64,000 bases of DNA from Ceratodon purpureus. Taxonomy: Eukaryota; Streptophyta; Bryopsida; Pseudoditrichales; Ditrichaceae. A program made the position numbers and the translations under genes. The notes beneath the pieces are model-generated. The model ran no database searches. It saw only the letters and a list, made by a program, of their open reading frames with translations, and was not told where the DNA came from. The stretch covers positions 669,365 to 733,364 of the forward strand of contig CM026429.1 of assembly GCA_014871385.1 (NCBI GenBank). Reading direction: 5' to 3'. Shown in pieces: positions 57,159 through 64,000 of the stretch (position 1 is the stretch's first letter; each line of letters starts with the position of its first letter).

Positions 57159-60100
57159 TTATGGCACTGTTTTCTTGCGGCTCCTGACTGTCCACTTGCA
57201 GGTGCCGTGATGCTTCCTTTTCATTTTGGTTTTCCTGATCGACCTGATCGGCTTCTCTTCCATCGGTTGCCTTGGCTTTTCCTCCATCGGTGACGCTGGC
57301 TTCTCCCGTACTGACTTTAGTTTTACCTTCCTTTGCTTGTCTCGGCAGTTGCTACTTCCGCATCGGCATCTGAAGCTGGGTATATCCCGGTCATCAGACT
57401 TGAAGTCTTCGCCGTAGTCCTGCCACAGATGACAACCTTGGGTTAGTAACAGTCCCTAGAATTCACTTTGGAATTTACATGATAATAGAAACTAGGCTGG
57501 ACAACGTAGAGGTAGGGCCTCATATTCGGTAGTACTACTTACCCAAGTCAACTCCTCTCCTGGGTAGATGTCACGTCTGGCAAAGAATGCCACGTGGTAG
57601 ATGCGGTCTTCAGCTGAGTGGAGTCGAGCAGGCATGTCGATGACGTTGGCTCCCTCGCACCTGAAACCACCAGAGTAGCAATTTTTTAGAATAATTAGGA
57701 CTACTAGACACTAAGCACTGAATTCCATTGTGCCATTCACATTTTGAGCTAGGACGGTCCATGCCTGTGGTTTAGAAATCTCGCAACATTGCCATAGTGA
57801 GTTGCATCGATACATAGGGAGTTGTTGTCCGTGGCCATTATTTCTGATCGCCAATTAGCATCGAGCTGAAGCGTATAGGTTTGCCTAAACCCAAGAAGCT
57901 TGTGCACCAAGTGGTTCCGTTCGATCAATTCACCATTTGTCACTATCTCCCCCGCGAGCTCAAACAAAAACTTACCTGCCTGGATGTGCTCCACTGTCCG
58001 GACACCCCAGCCTCGTGTAGAAGTATTGAAAACCTGGCAATGACAATGCAATTGTTAAAAACAAGATATTTCAAAAACGCAAGTTCCATAATGATAACCG
58101 TAACTCTGTAATCTAGTTCATTCATCCTTACCTGGACTTTCGTTGTCATGCCATGCTGTATGACCCGGTTCCCACACTTCGAATGGCAAGCGCACATGGA
58201 GTTGCATTCCGTAATAAAGGTCCTTGTTTGGTGACCACGACAAACTATCTCCTCCTCACTAGTAGTGTCTTTGTCTTCATTCGGGAGACTAGAACAATAA
58301 CAACCAGCACCTTTGTCACAATATTCCAAACTTAGCTTGTCATCCAACTTGTTCAGGACATCTGTCCGAAGGAGGCCAGCCGTGTCGTATGCAAATTCCC
58401 CTGACTTCAGGGCGCACGTACAACCAGATTTTCCGGATGTTAGACAGTCAGAACCACATCCTACACATCCCTCTTTGGGTTTGAATGTGTCTCCCACGGG
58501 TTTCCACAAGTCGCCACCACTAGGCTCCTCAACATATACCATGCTCTCTTTAGTGTAGTAAAATTCAGGAAGGGGGATGGGTTTTCCAATAGGACCGATC
58601 AGTTGCACGGGATTTCGCTCCAAGCCCTGTGATAGGTCCGCAACCAATACTTTACCCTGTTTTGACAAGGCAGATTTTATTCCCTTAGAATTAGTGGATT
58701 GGTTGAGTTGTTTTGGCACATGATGGAATACATACAAAACAGTCAGAGTATAGAGGAAAAAAACCAATTATCAAAATGAATAAAAAACAGATCAGAGTAT
58801 AGAGTAAGAAACCGTAGACATAATGGAGCCCACGTATGTATATCTGAAGATACGAAGCATTGTGTACAAAAAAATTCCATCCCATACTTAACTGCCTACA
58901 CAACTCTACACAATCCTACACAAGCCTACTACAACAGTTAGTTAGAGGACTCCAGTACGCTGTTCACTGGCTTGAGTTTTTCCCGCTTGGGCTTGGGCTG
59001 CATCCGGGACTACCAACATTGGGGCAGTTACGAAGAGAAGGGGTCTCCTTGACTTTCTCTTGCTAGATTTCTTCTGCCCACCCTTTTCCACCGCACAGTC
59101 CTTCTGCCTTCTACCCTTAGACTTCCGTTGCGTTGCCAGATCATCACCTTCACTCGATCTCCTACTGGCCCGGGTCCTCTGAGCTGGCCCGTGTTCTCCG
59201 CCACCTGATATTCCAATCACACCGTGTTCTTCCAACTCCTCCTGAAGCCTCCTCCCTTCTAAGGACTTTCTCTTCCCCTTCACCTGTTTCTCCTTCACCT
59301 GTTTCTCCTTGGCCTCGTTCTGAACACCTTGGGCGGCCTCATCTCCCTCGATACTTTGCTCCATGCCCTTCGGGTTCTCCCCTTCTTCACACTCCTTATC
59401 CTGGTTGGTGGGCACATCCAAAGCCATATTCGACTGAACCAAGGAGGTCCAAGGTCTGCCCCAAATTTCTAGGCTATCCTGTTCCAGCACCTCTTGCCCC
59501 TCGTCTAACCCCTCTCCTATCACCTTCAGTACATGAACATCCCCCCCTACCTTACCCTTACTCTCCCCTCCTCCTTCTATTTCACTGTCCAACTCCATGT
59601 CACTATCTCTCTTAACTCCCCGGACACTAAGCCTATGTTACGTCTTGGCACACCTCCCTCACCCGCGTCACTCCTCGCGTCTTCTTTACGTGGGCGTTCC
59701 ACGGCTTCTATGTCTTGTGTGAGCACCATCTGAACCGGTGTACTCTGAATGAGTCCCTCATCCCTGAACTTCTTCTCGATGTCCAACCTCGTTGCTTTAT
59801 CTTCTTTTGGCTTCTCTTCTTGTACCTGCTGAACCTGGGGACTGTGGCCACTTTCTCCCTCATCGTCTTCATCGTCGCTCTCTTCGCTCTCACTATTGCT
59901 GCCACTTACTGTAGTCCCCGAGTTGGACGGTAGATCAGGACATTTCTCTGAGACAACCCCACATGAACAGTTAGAACTTAAACCTTGTGGACAAATCACA
60001 CACTTTCCATTCATTCGGTTCATATTACAACTGAATTACAATGTGAACTATATAATATAATACATCATAAGTGGAGTTAGAATGGCATACCTTCGGGTTC

Positions 60101-63100
60101 AGAGTCTTCATCTTCCGATTCTTCAATGAACTCGGGCTCCGTCACCTTCGATTTCCCGCGTGAATCCTTCTCTAGGCACTCGAAAACCTTCTCCGGAGGT
60201 AGTGGAGCTCGTGCTCCTGACTTCCGTCCCTCAGATCTCCCGATTGAAGTTCCAGACCTTGTGGTTTCCAGATTAAATTTCACGGGACTGTCCACCACCA
60301 TCTTACCTCCATCATGCTCTCGGACCACCTGTAGGCTGCTAGTAAACGTCTCTCCACCAGCTGAGTCTCTGAAACGCGTAGAGACGGCCTGACTTTGCTC
60401 TCCACCACTAGCAAGCCCGTGAGAAAGGCAGGACATCGGCTTCAATGACGAATCTGCCATCAAAACAAACATTCTGAATTAACAAATCCATCAAAAGTAC
60501 AACAATATACTGTAAGTACATATACTACATCAGAAACTACTATTAGTACTTCTGCGCCTCATCTTCCTCGAGACTTTGCTAGTACATCCCAGAATAATGT
60601 ACTATTCTGGACCAACGTAGTACTTTTATGCCACCTAAGTACTAGTATAACTGAAACAAGTACTAGTAAGTAAGCTTTGGATTACAGATAGATTCTCACA
60701 TACAAAGAGTACTACGCTGAAGTACTCTATAAATTGAAAATGAATACATCATGTACAACACACACAACTACTGCGTCAACATTTGTATTTACCAAAAGTA
60801 TTCAATGTACAGAAACTCTGTGAAATAAGCAATATGTACATGAAAGTACTAAAATAATACAATATGTAGTGAAAACAAAAAAACAAAAATGCATGCAAGT
60901 ACAGAAAGTAAAAACTGAGCAGGGGAATGTAATCTTCCTTGAGCCTCTGCAAGACAAGTACTTGTGATTAGTACTCTACGTTTAAACGGAAAACAAAAAA
61001 ATGCTACTTAGTACATCTTTAGTACTATTTCTAATACTAAAAGGAGGATCAGTACTATAAAGGTATACGTCTCGTAGAAACAAGAAACCTTAAGGCAGTA
61101 CCTCAGAACAGCAAGGTAGGATGGCATTTGAAATAAAAACCACCATAGTACTGACCTGTGTTTGGACATCGTAGCCTAGCTCGTTCAGCTCGTTCAGCAA
61201 GCAACCGCGCCACCTCCTCGTCACACATGGTAATCTGGGCAGCAACATCTTCGACAACGAGAGTACCTGGACCTCCCCACCCGAAAACTACGGTGCCAAT
61301 CCGGGTCTACCATTTTATCACTACAGTTAGCTGCGGCACACTTGTACCCGTTCTCGTAGGTCACCTTTGCACAGAAAGGGTGGTACATGTGCTTACAGCT
61401 CGCTATTAATATCACTCTTGGGGAAGTTGAAACCGCAAAGGGCACACATGGTGATCTTCAAGAACCTGCGCTCGGGAGACTCGTCTTCGCCAAACGCGGA
61501 ATCAGGGTATACAAGAGGTACAGGGTTGAGGCTCGCAGATTGCCTCCCATATTTTATGCGATCAATCTCCACCTTCACCCCTTCACACATCCGCGTCTTC
61601 TGCTCCCGCAACCTGCGACATTCTTCTGCGGCTAAATCCCTCTGTAGCGCCTCCGCCTCCTTCCTTCCTAGACATTGCTTCTGTTCCTCCAACAGCTCGG
61701 CTAGTAAACTCGTTTCGCTTCATTTCCGGATGTGCCACGTCCGCATTTTGAAGAGAGGCCAAATTAGCTTCGTAGGACTCGACCATCAAGAGCGCCAGCC
61801 GCTGGTCCTGAGCAGCTCCATCTTTAGCTTTCTTCGCCAACTCCTCGTCCATCTTCAACCCCTCTATCTCCATTAGTAAAACTGTGTGCATTGTCTGGAA
61901 GTACTCCAATTTTGACATCGAGGCTATCCCCCGATCCTCCACCTTCACTGTGGAGTTAGCGAATTCAGATTTCGTCCCCACCCTTCTACTGGTCGTCACA
62001 TTGCCAGGTGGCGGGATAGCCCTCCTCTACAACAACAACAACAATAAAAAGAAACAAACAGTTAATAGTCAGAAAATATGATTTTAGAATACATGTCGCA
62101 TTCAGACACAAACTAAAACCGGAGATAATAACCTTAATCAGAACAGACTTATATTACACTGCAATTCATTTCAATTGATCTGACTAATGCAATGCGAAGC
62201 ATAGACCTACTCAGAATACTTTAACACTGACTCGTCAGATCCAGACTTCTAATTTTCAGTAACTTCCTAAACTAGAAATTGAAATGAATCCATTATCATT
62301 GCAATGTCTTCTAAACATAAACTGATATCACACACCCTAAGCAAATTGCATTGCATCAACAACTGACATAATAGGAAAAACAGAATACAGTTTAGTGCAC
62401 ATACCTTAGTGGGCGTTGCAGCCTCCATTCCAACGTTCGGCTCCAACTTCACTTTGACCGCAACATCAACCTTTAGACTCCTCCAAGTCCGCTTCGTCAC
62501 CTTCGCTCCCGTGTTGATGGCAAATTGTAGCTTTGAGAGATCCTGTTCGTACTTTCGCCGCTTGGCTATTATTCGTCTTGGCCATACAACGCCCAGTTGA
62601 CCAAGTTCTTCTGGTACTCCAAGACTACGCCCACAGCGAACTGTTTCGTCACGCATCTCGGTATTTCTTCAGGTCCGTGTTGATACACGATTGGATGTAA
62701 GACTTTATGCGGTTCACTATCTCCCGCACCTTGCAATCAGACCACGAGTATCCACCACGCCCCTTAACCCCCTCCGGCTTCAAACCGAACTCCAGCATCG
62801 TCTTGTCGCTAATATCCTTATCCTTCCGACAACGATGGGGGTTGATGGAGTTCGGGCCGCACTCCAGATCGTACCTGTCCCGGAAGTCCTCCCATGTTAG
62901 CACATCCGGAGGAGACTTCAGGCCGTCTATCAACTCCTGCAAGTCATCGATGTCGAGAAAGCGCTCCTCCTCCTTCACGGACATCCCTAGTGTTCACTGC
63001 CCCCAGACTTAGTCTTACCAACCTGCACTCCCATCCCAGATCCCGCACTCCCTCTAGACTTAATCTTCCCATCCCTCGAAGTCGATATTACTCCCTCTAA

Positions 63101-63127
63101 ACCCCCGGACTTGGACTTCCTCGACAT
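57159..63127 (-). CDS. RING-like/acidic/SUVR-type SET histone methyltransferase fusion (copy 2)
   Basis: Minus-strand exons, counting down from ATG 63,127: four exons equivalent to copy 1 (the fourth 59,983-59,032), then 58,656-58,132, 58,033-57,765, 57,660-57,543 and 57,419-57,159 (TAA). All phases agree if one deleted base near 59,615 is restored as in copy 1, giving about 1,360 aa. Residues 1-242 are a novel domain; about 290-410 coiled coil; about 435-490 RING-like finger; then acidic and basic linkers. From about 973 comes the SUVR-type module: pre-SET cysteines (CVGCGSDCLTSGKSGCTC; CNSMCACHSKCGNRV), SET motifs GWGVRTVEHI, CIDATHYGNVARFLNHR then CEGAN, and GEELTW then DYG, and post-SET CRCGSSNC. 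Plant SUVR proteins are H3K9-type methyltransferases. The methyltransferase motifs look intact. Copy 2 has indels in exons 1, 2 and 4. Alternative: two genes, the upstream one stopping at 58,942. Confidence 0.65.
57661..57764 (-). other. Probable GC-AG intron within the SET domain
   Basis: The exon ends AAC CAC AG and is followed by GCATGG, not GT. The next exon begins after tttcag with G TGC GAG. Splicing at GC-AG gives N-H-R-C-E-G-A-N, exactly the conserved SET motif order, and keeps phase. GC-AG introns are a known minor class. Confidence 0.7.
58657..59031 (-). other. Proposed intron linking linker and SET exons
   Basis: A GTAACT donor follows the codons for RRPLLF (59,032), and an aaaacag acceptor precedes GGT AAA GTA (58,656). 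Both sides are phase 0. If unspliced, the upstream frame stops at 58,942. The intron is what turns the RING-like gene and the SET gene into one. Confidence 0.5.
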
Positions 63128-64000
63128 TGGTAAACAATCAAGATCTGCGCCCTACCACTACCCTAAACCCTAAAACACTAAACAAATATTCCAAACTCTT
63201 ACCCAACACGACCAGCTGACCCTAATCGCAAAAACTGAATGGAAAAAAAAACCTTAACTTCGACAAAAGAATATAACCCTAAATCCTCTAATTCCGAATA
63301 CCCATCTCATGTACCGCACCCAAGAACAAAACACCTGAAACAAACAGAACCCCTAAACAATGACACAAACAACTGAAATCAAACCCCAGACCAAAACCTC
63401 AACACAACAAACGCATCTCACGACATTGGTAACTCTCAATCACTCTCCTTACCGAAAGCTCTATCCCTCAAACCTGAAACCCACAATCCCTCTATCCCGC
63501 ACAAAAACACCAACCCTCCATCTGAACTAACAACACAACAATAAACAAACAAAACAGCTAAACCTCCTCTCCAAAACTCTCAACTCATAAGCACATTGCT
63601 AAAACAAACGTAAGCAAAACAAACGAAACTCACGAAAACTCTAACTCTCAACCCCTCTATCTCTACCAGCAACCTCTAACATTCAAACCCTCTAACAGTC
63701 GATCCCTCTATCCCTCACAAAACCCCCTAACCCTCCATCTGAACTAACAACACAACGAACAACATCATAACAAAAGACCCCCCTCTTCAAACTCAAAACT
63801 TTTAAGCAAATTGCGAAACAACAAACACAACCGAGACTAGACCAACACCACCAACACCAACGAGACTGGAGAAAATCGAGGTGCAAGACGAAGACTACGG
63901 CTACAGTAGGTGAGACCCAATCCGGTTACCTGAGACCACCGGTCAAGTCCAACGCTATTGGTCGATCTGAGCATGGGCGCAGGTGGAGGTGGTAATATCG
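59487..64000. repeat. 4.5-kb direct repeat of 1-4,543
   Basis: Offset to copy 1 falls stepwise from 59,486 at the left to 59,457 at the right edge, a net loss of 29 bases in copy 2. Examples are loss of ctc units near 59,495 and 59,515, one c near 59,615, tca near 60,699 and tcgc near 63,987. A few single-base gains in A or C runs occur. I noticed at most one or two possible substitutions. Confidence 0.95.
60490..61155. repeat. GTAC-motif-dense intron (copy 2)
   Basis: Copy of the intron at 1,012-1,679, with the same GTAC motifs retained despite several indels between them. Confidence 0.75.

Larger units (their letters stand above)
49276..64000. mobile_element. Large cargo-carrying DNA transposon, copy 2 (runs off right edge)
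   Basis: The unit begins near 49,276 with a sequence resembling the inverse of copy 1's end. It contains, on the plus strand, a 158-aa gene and a DDE-type transposase-like gene, then a repeat block, then on the minus strand a fusion gene with a SUVR-type SET module. Its last 4.5 kb (59,487-64,000) duplicate copy 1. Projecting copy 1's end gives a right end at about 64,110, so about 14.8 kb in total. GTAC clusters occur at 49,300-49,540, about 49,830-49,875, 51,640-52,136, 53,197-53,320 and 60,490-61,155. No target-site duplication could be checked. Confidence 0.65.

Noticed and set aside
1..64000. Circular molecule read past its origin (59.46-kb circle)
   Set aside because: The overlap of the two ends with indel-only differences would fit a circle, but the content is nuclear plant gene fragments and copy 1 ends at a candidate transposon terminus. 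Not excluded without flanking sequence.

Overview
The window is nuclear DNA of a land plant. Evidence: TTTAGGG-type telomere-like repeats at 39.54 kb and 45.54 kb, plant-specific gene families (a close relative of Arabidopsis At4g24610/At5g65440, a plant MORN protein, VPS16/VCL1, a SUVR-type SET protein), and short GT-AG introns. Crinkler-like nuclease and kinase genes, plus many lineage-restricted ORFs, make a non-seed plant (moss, lycophyte or similar) my best guess, with low confidence. I saw no rRNA, tRNA or CRISPR array.

The most striking structure is a large, gene-carrying DNA transposon at both window edges. One copy enters from the left and ends near 4,653. A second starts near 49,276 and runs off the right edge; copy 1 predicts its end about 110 bp past the window. 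Read 5' to 3', the second copy holds a terminal sequence, a 158-aa gene, a five-exon DDE-type transposase-like gene (50.8-54.4 kb), a pyrimidine-rich repeat block, and an opposite-strand gene of about 1,360 aa (57.16-63.13 kb). That gene joins a novel N-terminal domain, a coiled coil with a RING-like zinc finger, long acidic/basic linkers and a complete SUVR-type pre-SET/SET/post-SET histone-methyltransferase module. Reading phases of all eight exons agree once a single-base deletion in copy 2 is corrected from copy 1. Introns and end regions of the element are packed with GTAC (AGTACT/AAGTAC) motifs.

The 4.65-49.2 kb interval between the copies looks like a gene graveyard. It holds broken or truncated relatives of conserved genes: MORN protein (8.1 kb), 2OG-Fe(II) oxygenase (12.2 kb), At4g24610-like protein (15.5-19.5 kb), FAD oxidoreductase (19.7-26.0 kb, interrupted by a 3.7-kb gag-like element), VPS16 C-terminus (39.6-40.8 kb), SMP-30-like protein (45 kb) and phosphohexomutase (47.5 kb). 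An intronless relative of the transposon's RING-like gene, with two stops, lies at 42-43.1 kb. Several families of tandem repeats lie among them.

The apparently intact host-like genes are a head-to-head pair. One encodes a heptad-repeat coiled coil fused to a PD-(D/E)xK nuclease domain (32.2-34.0 kb, minus). The other encodes a nuclease-like plus protein-kinase-like protein (35.7-37.1 kb, plus). Both resemble the Crinkler class of effector-like proteins. Small indels recur across the window, and the two transposon copies differ almost only by indels. Some gene breaks may therefore be long-read sequencing errors rather than biology.
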